Shown in pieces: positions 25,824 to 34,547 of a stretch of 52,207 nt of DNA. The notes beneath the pieces are model-generated. The model saw nothing but the letters and a program-made list of their open reading frames with translations, was not told the DNA's origin and searched no databases. Source of the stretch: an uncultured Oscillibacter sp. (lineage in GTDB: Bacteria; Bacillota; Clostridia; Oscillospirales; Oscillospiraceae). Position 1 is the first letter of the stretch. Every line of letters begins with the position of its first letter. Location of the stretch: assembly GCA_910578935.1 (NCBI GenBank), contig CAJTSM010000007.1, positions 1 to 52,207 of the forward strand, read 5' to 3'. The position numbers and the translations under genes were made by a program.

Positions 25824-26891
25824 ATGAAACGTGGCAAACCGACCATGGCCGACATCGCAAAACGCTCCGGCGTATCGCAGTCGACGGTTTCTCTTGTGCT
25901 GAATCAGAAGGGAACCTGCGCGATCCCCTCGGAAACCATTGACCGGGTCCTGCGCGCCGCACGAGAATTGCATTATTCAAAACCGCAGCACAAACGTCTT
26001 CATGGAAAAGGTGCAGAGCAGCCCGTACTGGTTCTGGTCAGCGATTTGACAAATCCCTACTATTCTTTCATTCTCCACGAACTGGAACTAGCCGCCGCCC
26101 CCAGCGGCCTTCAAATGGTGTGCTGCAACACCTATCATCGAGAGGAACTGGAGACATGGTATCTAAAAATGGCGCTTAACAGCGGTTTCTTCGCGGCAAT
26201 TTTTCTTTATCCTCCAGACGCCCTCGACCACGCCAGCCGTGTAAACCAGCAAATGCCGGTCATCGCCATCTGCGACAAAAATGCGGCTTCGGAGATTGAC
26301 TTGATTGAATTGAACAACTTCCAGGCCGGATGCATTGCCGCAGATCATCTGCTTAATCTCGGACATCAAAAAATCGCCGTGCTCTCCAGTGACCCAGGCC
26401 GGAGCCTTGCCAGGTCTAACCGGATCAGAGGAGTTACTCACCAGATGGAATGCGCCGGCTTCTGCGAACATCTTTCTGTCATCGTGCCGGAGCCAAAAGA
26501 GATTGAGCGTATTCCCGGGAATAATGCAAACTATCGCATCGGATATGCCATTGGCCAGCGGGCGGAGCTGCTCTCAGGAAATTACACCGCTTTTATCGCC
26601 ATCAACGACATGGTAGCGATCGGCGCAATTGACGCGCTCTCCTCTCAAGGCGCTTATTTTCCCCGCGATTACTCCATTGTCGGCTTTGACAACCTGCTTT
26701 ACACCGGCCTGTCCCGCATTTCCCTGACCACAGTAGACCACCACACCGATCTGCTGGCGCAGGCCGCCGTCAGTCTTTTGCTCCGCCGGGCCGACCCCTC
26801 CGTCGATTCTGCGCTGCTCTCTTCCGCGCGCTTTAAAGTTGAGTGTTTTCCGCAGCTGGTGGTACGGAACTCGACACTTCCTTTATTATGA
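25824..26891 (+). CDS. LacI-family transcriptional regulator
   Basis: A 355-residue repressor-type protein. Residues 1-60 carry the LacI helix-turn-helix and hinge helix (TMADIAKRSGVSQSTVSLVLNQKG). Residues about 65-355 are a periplasmic-binding-protein-like effector domain (VLVLVSDLTNPYYSFILHELELAA, AADHLLNLGHQKIAVLSSD, FIAINDMVAIGAIDAL, IVGFDNLLYTGLSRISLTTVD). It is divergent from the dehydrogenase operon, and an inverted repeat lies on that operon's start site, so it probably controls it in response to a sugar or related metabolite (inference). A strong terminator follows it. Confidence 0.92.
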   Translation: MKRGKPTMADIAKRSGVSQSTVSLVLNQKGTCAIPSETIDRVLRAARELHYSKPQHKRLHGKGAEQPVLVLVSDLTNPYYSFILHELELAAAPSGLQMVCCNTYHREELETWYLKMALNSGFFAAIFLYPPDALDHASRVNQQMPVIAICDKNAASEIDLIELNNFQAGCIAADHLLNLGHQKIAVLSSDPGRSLARSNRIRGVTHQMECAGFCEHLSVIVPEPKEIERIPGNNANYRIGYAIGQRAELLSGNYTAFIAINDMVAIGAIDALSSQGAYFPRDYSIVGFDNLLYTGLSRISLTTVDHHTDLLAQAAVSLLLRRADPSVDSALLSSARFKVECFPQLVVRNSTLPLL

Positions 26892-26960
26892 TCGTAACGT
26901 TTTATCTCCCGCCTGTCCGGCGTGTTTTCAGCCCGGCAAACTCGAATTAAGTTCCACCGT

Positions 26961-27015
26961 AAAGGGGACAATAGAAATGTTATTCGCTTAAGGACATTTC
27001 TGTTGTTCCCTTTTT
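26961..27015 (+). terminator. intrinsic terminator after the LacI gene
   Basis: A 20-bp stem pairs 26961-26980 with 26994-27013, with two G-U pairs, and is followed by a T-run to 27015. The remaining bases up to 27191 are AT-rich; a TATATT at 27077-27082 could be the -10 for the next gene, but no convincing -35 is present. Confidence 0.85.
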
Positions 27016-27191
27016 GATTTAGAAAAGCAAACATCTCTCATCGTTATATCGCACATTTTCGCCCCCATATCTCTTGTATATTATGTGCAATTATGACACT
27101 TTTTCAATTTCATTTTCACGTAAGCTGTGTATCCGACTTCTTGAGTCCGCCAAAGCGCCGTGCTAGACTCATTACAACAGGGAGAGATTTC

Positions 27192-29384
27192 ATGGAACTG
27201 AACCATACATGTTTGGAACTTTTAAAAATTTTATACGAACAGCGAGACTATATCCCAATCCGCACATTGGCGGAGCGTATGGAAAAAACAGAGCGCTCTA
27301 TCCGATATAGCCTGGATCTGGTTGACGAATTTCTCAAGCGAAAGAAGCTTCCCTTTCTTTCCAGAAAATTTGGCTGCGGCGTCTATCTTGAACACACGCC
27401 CGAGATGGAAAATACTCTAAAAGGATTCCTGACAGACTCTACGCCATATCAATATAAATTCAGCACAGAAGAACGGGAAGCATATTTGGAGCTCTGTCTT
27501 TTAATGGGGCGCAGCCAATATATTCCCGTGATGGAACTGGCGGACCGGCTGACCGTATCTTACGGCACCATAGCCGCAGACTTGGACAATGTGGAGAGGT
27601 GGTTCGCGGAAAGAGAATTAACATTGGTAAAAAAATCCAGAATGGGACTGTGTGTACAGGGTCCAGAAACCAAACTATTGAAAACATGCCTGCGGCGCCT
27701 GTCTGAAAATATTTCTCTGGCGGAGTATGACCGTTATCTTTGCAAAAAGCCCCTGGACAGCAAAATCACCCTGTTGATTTTAAACGAGCTCTTCAACGGA
27801 TTGGATATTGACTTCCTTCGAGACTTGCCCAAACAGGCGGAAAGCGTACTGAATTGTGTCTTCAGCGACGAATCCTTCGGCAATTTGATTTTCTGCTTGG
27901 CGCTTTTGACACAGCGGCAGGTCAGCGGCGTAGCCGGTCCAATCTCCGTTCCCGTGCAGGATAAAACCCTGCCGCTGACCAACGAGTACGAAGCGGCTGC
28001 GATGCTGCTGGACCTGCTTTCCAAAAAATACTCCTCCACGTTTTCACCGGGCGTCTGCTATTATCTGACCACCCAGCTCCTATGCTCAAAAAGCATTGTC
28101 AACGGTCAAAGCAGATTAGGCCGCGATCCCATCCGTTCCAAACGGCTGGACCAGGTGACGGAGGAAATCATCTCCAATGTGGAACAGCTTTACCATATTG
28201 ATTTTGGCAGCGCCCGCATCGACCTGGTGGAACACCTTAAAACGCACCTGGTTCCAACCATTTATCGGATTCGCTATCATAGGTCCATTGTCAATCCGGT
28301 ATATGACGAACTGGCGGCCAAGCACAGCCAACTCCTTCGATATACCGCGGAGGCAGTCAAGCCTTTGGAGGAATATTGCAACAGTCCGATCAGCGACCAG
28401 GAGGTATCCTATATCTCACTCTATTTCCTGGCCGCGATCAACCAGCAGCATCCCCAGATCATTCGCCGTCCCCAGGTAATTGTTGCCTGCGGCTCCGGGT
28501 ATGGCACCGCTCAAGTAGTGGCCTCTCAGATGAGCCGCCTTTTTGATGTGGATGTGGTCGCCGTTCTCTCCGGCCGCGATATCTCAGAGATGATGGAGAG
28601 GAAAGATATTCACTGTGACTACATTGTCAGCACGGTGGACCTGCCCAGGCTGCCCGACGGTTTTTATATCAAAGTGAATCCCATCTTTACCCATAAAGAT
28701 TACAAAAATATTTTGCAGTTTATGGATGCCCGGCAAACCGGAGATTCCGCCAGCCGGTATCTGGAAACGGCCAATAACTTGGTGGAAATTGCCAAAAAAT
28801 ATGGCGCCGGCAACGTTGACCAGCTTAAGTATGAGTTTTTGTCTACCTTAATTCACTCTTCCGGGCGCAGGGATACCTTGGGAATTCAAACAAAGAATCC
28901 CACTTTAAAAGAGCTCTTGCAGCCCCACCTCATTCGGATGGACGTTTCCTGCCGGGATTGGAGGGAAGTGGTGGCCGCCAGCACAATGGCGCTGGAACAA
29001 TATGGCTATGTGTCGGATACCTACAAATCCGCGATTATTCGAAATCTTATTGACTTCGGACCGGGAATGGTGATGTTCCCCGGAACATTGATTTCTCATG
29101 CCGCTCCGGCAGACGGCTGTAAAAAATTAGGCTTCGGCTTTATGCGCTTAAGTCACCCGGTTTCCTTTGGCAGCAGGACCCATGACCCCGTACAAATCGT
29201 TTTCACGCTGTCTGTGTTGGATGGCTCCACCCATATGAACGCATTGATGCAGCTGTTCCATCTACTCTCCGAGCCCTCTTTTAGGGAACAGCTGTTCAAC
29301 GCAAGGACAAAAGACCATATTCTCCAAATTATTCACAAACGCTCAATTCAGCAGCGGGAAGAGCTCTCTTCCGGCTCACCTTAA
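27192..29384 (+). CDS. PRD-domain transcriptional activator with EIIB and EIIA domains (MtlR/LicR type)
   Basis: A 730-residue regulator. N-terminal winged helix (about residues 1-65), a second HTH (about 90-160), two PRD domains (about 180-410), a galactitol-like EIIB domain with Cys433 in VIVACGSGYGTAQVV, and a mannitol/fructose-type EIIA domain with His636 in LISHAAP. The DNA-binding N-terminus separates it from RNA-binding BglG antiterminators. PTS proteins tune such activators by phosphorylating PRD, EIIB and EIIA sites. The ATG at 27192 follows GGGAGA; an earlier in-frame start at 27093 has no ribosome site. It precedes the PTS genes it most likely activates. Confidence 0.92.
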   Translation: MELNHTCLELLKILYEQRDYIPIRTLAERMEKTERSIRYSLDLVDEFLKRKKLPFLSRKFGCGVYLEHTPEMENTLKGFLTDSTPYQYKFSTEEREAYLELCLLMGRSQYIPVMELADRLTVSYGTIAADLDNVERWFAERELTLVKKSRMGLCVQGPETKLLKTCLRRLSENISLAEYDRYLCKKPLDSKITLLILNELFNGLDIDFLRDLPKQAESVLNCVFSDESFGNLIFCLALLTQRQVSGVAGPISVPVQDKTLPLTNEYEAAAMLLDLLSKKYSSTFSPGVCYYLTTQLLCSKSIVNGQSRLGRDPIRSKRLDQVTEEIISNVEQLYHIDFGSARIDLVEHLKTHLVPTIYRIRYHRSIVNPVYDELAAKHSQLLRYTAEAVKPLEEYCNSPISDQEVSYISLYFLAAINQQHPQIIRRPQVIVACGSGYGTAQVVASQMSRLFDVDVVAVLSGRDISEMMERKDIHCDYIVSTVDLPRLPDGFYIKVNPIFTHKDYKNILQFMDARQTGDSASRYLETANNLVEIAKKYGAGNVDQLKYEFLSTLIHSSGRRDTLGIQTKNPTLKELLQPHLIRMDVSCRDWREVVAASTMALEQYGYVSDTYKSAIIRNLIDFGPGMVMFPGTLISHAAPADGCKKLGFGFMRLSHPVSFGSRTHDPVQIVFTLSVLDGSTHMNALMQLFHLLSEPSFREQLFNARTKDHILQIIHKRSIQQREELSSGSP

Positions 29385-29409
29385 ATAAAACGACTAGGCG
29401 GTGTAAATT

Positions 29410-29895
29410 ATGGCTCAGGAAAATACGTTCAAGCTCCTCACCCAGTGTGTCCAATTGGATGTTTCTGCCCTCGATTGGCAGGATGCCATCCGGAAAGCCT
29501 GCCATCCATTAGTCGACGGCGGATTTGTGAAAGACGGATATTCGGAAGATGTGATTTCCCGGGAAATGCAGTGGGCCACCGGACTGCCAACCACGCCGGC
29601 AGGCGTGGCAATTCCCCACGCGCTGAAACCGGACAACGTGGTGGATGAACAGATTGCCGCCTGCCGTTTGGCATCGCCCGTCAAATTTGCCCAAAGCGGC
29701 GGTTCGGCGCAAGATGAGGCCATCGACGTATCCCTGCTGTTTATTTTAGCTCTGAAAGATTCCCAAGCTCAGCTGCATCTGCTGCAAAAACTCATGATTG
29801 CAATTTCTGACGAAGCGATGTTGACAGCGTTGCTGCGCGCCAGCGCTCCGTCAGATTTCAGCAATATATTCAATAGCGCGGCGTCAGCTACATAA
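29410..29895 (+). CDS. PTS EIIA component, galactitol/fructose-mannitol family
   Basis: A 161-residue cytoplasmic EIIA. His70 in GVAIPHALKPDNV is the phosphorylated residue. VSLLFILALKDSQAQLHLLQKLM matches the family's conserved core. It takes phosphate from HPr and passes it to the EIIB encoded next. The gap to the preceding regulator gene is 25 bases and to EIIB 19 bases, so it is part of the same operon. The sugar is unknown; homology to GatA does not prove galactitol. Confidence 0.9.
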   Translation: MAQENTFKLLTQCVQLDVSALDWQDAIRKACHPLVDGGFVKDGYSEDVISREMQWATGLPTTPAGVAIPHALKPDNVVDEQIAACRLASPVKFAQSGGSAQDEAIDVSLLFILALKDSQAQLHLLQKLMIAISDEAMLTALLRASAPSDFSNIFNSAASAT

Positions 29896-29914
29896 CGGAG
29901 AAAGGAGAATTCGC

Positions 29915-30223
29915 ATGGTCAATCGCAAGGTCAAGATCGTCGTTGCCTGCGGCGCGGCGATTGCTCAGTCCAGTATGCTGCAAATGATGATCTCCAGCTT
30001 TCTGGACAAGAAAAAGGTCAGCTATGAGATTCAAAAATGTACCTTCTATGAGCTGCAAAGCAAAGTGAAATCCTGGGACCCGGATTTCGTCTATACAGTG
30101 GGACAACCCCCGTTCCAAATGCGGGAAGGTCTTCACTATGACGGAATGAGCATCTTTACCGGCGTGGGCCGGGACAAGACATTGGATGAGCTCTACAATA
30201 TGATTCAAAACCTGGAACCGTAA
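29915..30223 (+). CDS. PTS EIIB component, galactitol family
   Basis: A 102-residue small P-loop-like EIIB protein with phospho-cysteine at Cys12 (KIVVACGAAIAQSS). The loop after the cysteine differs from the CGTGVATS form usual in GatB/SgaB. Length fits the family. An AGGAGA site precedes the ATG. It transfers phosphate from EIIA to the sugar during EIIC transport. Confidence 0.88.
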   Translation: MVNRKVKIVVACGAAIAQSSMLQMMISSFLDKKKVSYEIQKCTFYELQSKVKSWDPDFVYTVGQPPFQMREGLHYDGMSIFTGVGRDKTLDELYNMIQNLEP

Positions 30224-30265
30224 TCTATCCTTCGCGCACAAAACGGAAAAGAGAGGAGAAACGAT

Positions 30266-31528
30266 ATGGAAGCTATCCAAAGCATTATTTCCTTTATGCA
30301 AAATCTTGGCGCTGCATGTATGATGCCCATTTTCGTCTTCATCATCGGTTTGGTTGTACGGGTTCCTCTGAAACAGCTTCTCAAAGCGTCCGTCACGGTG
30401 GGCTGTGGTTTTATCGGCACGTTCATGGTGATGGACCTGCTGGCGAAATACATCGGCCCGATCTCCACCGGCCTTGTTGAAAAATTTAACCTCAGCCTGG
30501 ATGTCATTGACGTCGGCTGGCCCGTTACGGGTTCCTTTGCGTGGGCGGTGCCCATTGCTCCTTTGATTTTCGTCGGTGTTTTCGCGCTGAACATCCTGCT
30601 GATTGTCGTCGGTTTTACCCGGACGCTGGATGTGGACATCTGGAACTACTGGGGATTTATGCTGGCCGGCGCCATGGTTTACTATTCTACCAATAATGTG
30701 ATCTTCGGCGTTCTAGCCTCTTTGATCACGGCCGCCGTCACCTTCCGCCTGGCCGACTATGCCGCCCCTGTGACACAGCATATTTATCCGGGCATCAGCT
30801 TCCCGCACACCTGCTCAATTTTCTGGATGCCCTACGCGAAATTTATGGATAAAATTTATGACAAAATTCCTGGTTTCAACAAGCTGGACGCCGACCCCGA
30901 ACACTTAAAAGAAAAGATCGGCTTTTTCGGCGATCCCATGTTTATCGGTTTAATTGTCGGCGCCGCACTGTCAATCTTGGCCGGACAGGGCGTTTCTGAA
31001 ATCTTAGCCAGCTCTTTAAATATCGCCGCCGTATTGCTGCTGCTGCCCAAAATGGTTTCTTTGCTGATGGAGGGTCTGTCCACCATCGCGCAGTATACTC
31101 AAACCTGGGCGCAAAACATGAAATTTTTAAAGGGCAAAGAACTCTACATCGGCATTGACGGCGGCATCTTGATGGGCCGTCCCAGCGTCATCGTCGTGGG
31201 TGTCATTATGATCCCCATCATGCTGGCTCTGGCCGCTGTAATTCCTGGAAACCGGGTGCTTCCCATTGCTGATCTGGCTGTGCTGACCTCCTGGTTCTGC
31301 TGGTGCCCCGTGGCCGCCAAAGACAATATCTTCCGTGGAATCGTCAGCTCCATTCTCCAAGGCATCGTGATCCTGCTCATCGCCACCGCCATGACCGGCA
31401 TTCACGACGTCATGGCCGTCCAATCCGGCTACGTGTATGCCGAAGGCATCACCCATACCTCCGCATTGGTTATGGGGCAGGAACTGCTGCCTGATTTGCT
31501 GTACAAGATTTTCAGCATCTTTGCTTAA
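30266..31528 (+). CDS. PTS EIIC component, galactitol-type permease
   Basis: A 420-residue polytopic membrane protein of the GatC family. It opens with a helix and the charged VRVPLKQLLKASVTVGCGFIGTF segment, and carries about 10-12 hydrophobic spans. The conserved hydrophilic stretch around KEKIGFFGDPMFIGLIVG lies near residue 215. It transports and phosphorylates an unidentified polyol or sugar together with EIIA and EIIB. AGGAG precedes the ATG. A strong hairpin follows the gene. Confidence 0.9.
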   Translation: MEAIQSIISFMQNLGAACMMPIFVFIIGLVVRVPLKQLLKASVTVGCGFIGTFMVMDLLAKYIGPISTGLVEKFNLSLDVIDVGWPVTGSFAWAVPIAPLIFVGVFALNILLIVVGFTRTLDVDIWNYWGFMLAGAMVYYSTNNVIFGVLASLITAAVTFRLADYAAPVTQHIYPGISFPHTCSIFWMPYAKFMDKIYDKIPGFNKLDADPEHLKEKIGFFGDPMFIGLIVGAALSILAGQGVSEILASSLNIAAVLLLLPKMVSLLMEGLSTIAQYTQTWAQNMKFLKGKELYIGIDGGILMGRPSVIVVGVIMIPIMLALAAVIPGNRVLPIADLAVLTSWFCWCPVAAKDNIFRGIVSSILQGIVILLIATAMTGIHDVMAVQSGYVYAEGITHTSALVMGQELLPDLLYKIFSIFA

Positions 31529-31559
31529 ATCTCTCCCCCTATTTTCTGTCCCTAGCGGG

Positions 31560-31600
31560 CCCCGCATAAGCGCCCTGCCATACGGGGCGCTTATGCGGGG
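31560..31600 (+). promoter_or_regulatory. long hairpin between EIIC and the HAD gene
   Basis: CCCCGCATAAGCGCCC (31560-31575) pairs perfectly with 31585-31600 around a 9-base loop. No T-tract follows, so it is not a standard terminator. It may act as an RNA-stability or partial-termination element that lowers expression of the downstream genes relative to EIIABC. Confidence 0.6.
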
Positions 31601-31641
31601 TGATTCCTTCCGCCGGGACACGGAAAGGAATGTTTCTCGAT

Positions 31642-32457
31642 ATGCCGAAAACCTTATTTGTAACGGATCTGGATCAAACGCTCTTAGACAGCCAGGCGCA
31701 AGTCCCGGCTGTCTGTCTGGACGCAATCCGCTCCTATGTGGACCAAGGGGGACTCTTTACCGTCGCTACGGGCCGCCCCACCCGCGGCGTTTTGCTCTAT
31801 CCGGAACTGACCAAGCTGATCAATGCTCCTGTCATTACTTACAACGGGGCGTGTATTTACGACCTCAAACACGCCCAGGTTCTCTCCCGCCGGCTGCTGC
31901 CGGAGCGCATCGTCCCTTTGCTTCGTTCCGCGCTAAACCAATTCCCCAGTGTGGGCGCATTGATCTTTCGGGGCGATGACGATGTCACCTGCGCCGTCCG
32001 CAGCAATACCTATATCCGTGAAATCACCTGGAACCGGGAGCGTTACGATGCGCCGGAAAGGCCGCTGGAAGAGAATCCTCTTCCATGGAATAAGGCCGTT
32101 TTGGCGGGGCCCCCGGAAGAGATGGTTCCCTGTGCGGATTATATTCGGGCAAACGCCTCCGCTTTCGCAACCGTTATTCTTAGCGAGGGAACCTTTCTGG
32201 AAATTATCGGTCCCGGCACCGGAAAAGGAACCGCTTTACGTAAGCTGGCAGAAATGCTTGGCATTCAACGAAACCAGGTGATCGCCGCCGGCGACAGCAT
32301 GAACGATTTGAAAATGCTTCTCTGGGCAGGGACAGGGATTGCCGTGGCCAACGCCGAGGACCCTGTCCGCCAAGCCGCGTCACTGGTCACCGCGTCCAAT
32401 ACGGAATTCGGCGTCGGCGTGTGCCTCCGAGACACCGTCATGAAAATGCTCCTGTAA
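31642..32457 (+). CDS. HAD-superfamily phosphatase, Cof type
   Basis: A 271-residue Cof/IIB-type HAD hydrolase. Motif I DLDQTLLDS holds the nucleophilic aspartate near residue 9, VATGRP is motif II, and GDSMNDLKMLLWAG near 220 is the Mg-binding motif IV; the cap domain lies between. It likely dephosphorylates a sugar phosphate produced by the PTS, or removes toxic excess (inference from context). The ATG at 31642 is preferred; an in-frame GTG/ATG upstream lies in the hairpin arm or right on the AAAGGA site. The next gene is 25 bases downstream. Confidence 0.9.
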   Translation: MPKTLFVTDLDQTLLDSQAQVPAVCLDAIRSYVDQGGLFTVATGRPTRGVLLYPELTKLINAPVITYNGACIYDLKHAQVLSRRLLPERIVPLLRSALNQFPSVGALIFRGDDDVTCAVRSNTYIREITWNRERYDAPERPLEENPLPWNKAVLAGPPEEMVPCADYIRANASAFATVILSEGTFLEIIGPGTGKGTALRKLAEMLGIQRNQVIAAGDSMNDLKMLLWAGTGIAVANAEDPVRQAASLVTASNTEFGVGVCLRDTVMKMLL

Positions 32458-32482
32458 CTGCAAGCAGTAGGAAGGAATCAAC

Positions 32483-34219
32483 ATGAAGTACACAGGAACC
32501 ACCGGCTCTGCCGGTATCGCCATTGGAAAGGTCTATTTATACCAGCGTTTTCAGCCCGAAATTACCATGGAACCCGCCGGACCTCCGGACTGCGAACTGC
32601 TCCATTACCGCACTGCCCAAAACGCGGCCCGCAAAGAGCTGGAAGCCCTGCGCACCCGGTTCTCTGAGACGGGCAATTCAGAACAAACCGCGATCTTTGC
32701 CGCCCAATTGGAAATTCTTCTGGATGAAACCATAGATGAGGAAATCCGCAACGGGATTTCCTCCGGAGAGTGCAGCGGCGCTTGGGTAATTCACAGCGTC
32801 TTTGAACAGTACGCCGCCATGTTTGAAGGGTTGGACGACCCGATCATTCAGGAGCGGGCCGCGGACCTGAGAGATATCTGCGTGCGCCTTCTGCGCTGTT
32901 GGGCAGATTTACCGGAGCAAAATCTCTCCGCACTTCCGGAGCCGGTAATCATTGTGGCCCATGATCTGCTTCCCTCCGACACAGCGACCCTGGACCGCAA
33001 AAATACCCTTGGTATTTTAACAGAGACAGGCGGCGGTACTTCTCACAGCGCCATCATCGCCCGGGCATATGAAATCCCGGCCGTGCTAGGCGTATCAGGC
33101 ATTGTCTCCGCGCTGAAAAACCGGCAGGAAGTGATTCTGGATGCCATAAACGGAAAGGTCCTGACCAACTTTAGTTTGGAAACCCGTTCCACTTATGAAT
33201 CCAAACGCCAGGAGTACCTCCAGCAGCAGGCTTATACCAAACAGTTTATCGCCCGGGAGCCCGTTACGCCGGATAATGTCCGAATCCTGGTAGAATTGAA
33301 TATCGCTTCCGCGGCTCCTCAGGAATTGGAGGCCGTGAAATACACAGATGGCGCGGGCCTCTTTCGTTCGGAGTTTCTATACATGGGCCGCAGCGCGCCG
33401 CCCACAGAGGAAGAGCAGTTTCAAGCCTACCGCAAAGTCCTGATGGCCTATAACCACCGTCCCGTCATTCTTCGTACACTGGACATTGGCGGAGACAAAC
33501 CTTTGGCGTGTTTGGATCTCCCCAAAGAGGAAAATCCCTTCTTGGGGGAGCGGGCCCTGCGTCTGTGTTTCCGTCATCCGGAAATTTTTCACACTCAGCT
33601 GCGTGCCGCCCTTCGAGCGTCGTCCTTCGGTCAATTATGGCTGATGTTTCCCATGGTATCCAGCATGGAAGACCTTCGCCGTGCAAAAGCCTGCCTGGAA
33701 AGGGCCAAAGAGGAGCTACGCTCTGAAAGAGTTCCTTTCCGCGAAGACTTAAAGACCGGCATGATGATAGAAGTTCCCTCTATCGCGCTTCTGGCTGATC
33801 AGGCCGCAAAGGAAGCGGACTTTGCCAGCATTGGAACCAACGACCTGATACAATACCTCACTGCGGCGGACCGGGGAAATCCCGCTGTAAGCGATTACTA
33901 CCAAGCCTATCATCCTGCCGTATTCCGTTTAATTCGATATGTTGCACGCTATTTCGCGGCTCAAGGCAAGCCGGTTGGCGTCTGCGGCGAAATGGGCGGC
34001 AATCTATTGGCCGCCACTGTTCTCATAGGGCTGGGAATAAGGCAATTATCTGTGGGCGCCGCATCTGTGGCAGCTGTTAAACAGATGATCTCCTCCACAA
34101 GCTGTGAAAAAGCGGAGGAATTGGCGAAAACCGTCTGCGGCCTGTCCACAGCCGGTGAAGTATACCAATATCTGCGCGAAAAGGTCACTTTGTCACATTC
34201 TTTTATCGGAGGTTCTTGA
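32483..34219 (+). CDS. ptsI: phosphoenolpyruvate--protein phosphotransferase (Enzyme I)
   Basis: A 578-residue Enzyme I. The N-terminal domain carries the phospho-histidine His188 in TGGGTSHSAIIARAYEIPAVLG. The C-terminal PEP-binding barrel shows TLDIGGDKPL, LFRSEFLYM, SIGTNDLIQYLTAADRGN and VGVCGEMGG with the catalytic cysteine. Length is normal. It starts the PTS phosphorelay from phosphoenolpyruvate. Finding it inside a sugar-specific operon together with HPr suggests a dedicated or duplicate copy; whether the genome has a second, general ptsI cannot be seen here. Confidence 0.95.
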   Translation: MKYTGTTGSAGIAIGKVYLYQRFQPEITMEPAGPPDCELLHYRTAQNAARKELEALRTRFSETGNSEQTAIFAAQLEILLDETIDEEIRNGISSGECSGAWVIHSVFEQYAAMFEGLDDPIIQERAADLRDICVRLLRCWADLPEQNLSALPEPVIIVAHDLLPSDTATLDRKNTLGILTETGGGTSHSAIIARAYEIPAVLGVSGIVSALKNRQEVILDAINGKVLTNFSLETRSTYESKRQEYLQQQAYTKQFIAREPVTPDNVRILVELNIASAAPQELEAVKYTDGAGLFRSEFLYMGRSAPPTEEEQFQAYRKVLMAYNHRPVILRTLDIGGDKPLACLDLPKEENPFLGERALRLCFRHPEIFHTQLRAALRASSFGQLWLMFPMVSSMEDLRRAKACLERAKEELRSERVPFREDLKTGMMIEVPSIALLADQAAKEADFASIGTNDLIQYLTAADRGNPAVSDYYQAYHPAVFRLIRYVARYFAAQGKPVGVCGEMGGNLLAATVLIGLGIRQLSVGAASVAAVKQMISSTSCEKAEELAKTVCGLSTAGEVYQYLREKVTLSHSFIGGS

Positions 34220-34222
34220 ACA

Positions 34223-34498
34223 ATGTATAGTAAATGTGCCGTTGTGCGCAACCCCTCCGGACTCCACGCCCGTCCGGCTTCTGAATTTGTTGCGATGGCC
34301 AAAGGGTTTCAATCCAAAATCAGCATACGCCGCCCAAATGACGACCATTTCCTCGGCAATGCCAAATCCATCATCATTGTGCTCTCCATGGGAGTCGGGC
34401 AAGGCGGCTCTGTAGAAATCCTGGCGGACGGACCCGACGAACAGCAGGCTGTGGAAGCCTTGACCGCTCTGATCGAAAGCGGTTTTGGAGAGCTTTGA
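34223..34498 (+). CDS. ptsH: HPr family phosphocarrier protein
   Basis: A 91-residue HPr with the phospho-histidine at His15 (PSGLHARPAS). The regulatory serine of Gram-positive HPr is at Ser49 in NAKSIIIVLSMGV, so HPr-kinase/CcpA control is possible. The gene starts three bases after the Enzyme I stop, with its ribosome site (GGAGG) inside the end of ptsI. It carries phosphate from Enzyme I to the operon's EIIA. Confidence 0.95.
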   Translation: MYSKCAVVRNPSGLHARPASEFVAMAKGFQSKISIRRPNDDHFLGNAKSIIIVLSMGVGQGGSVEILADGPDEQQAVEALTALIESGFGEL

Positions 34499-34547
34499 TT
34501 CCGTTTAGAAATGCTTGGGTGATACCCACGCCTATCGGGGGGAAACC

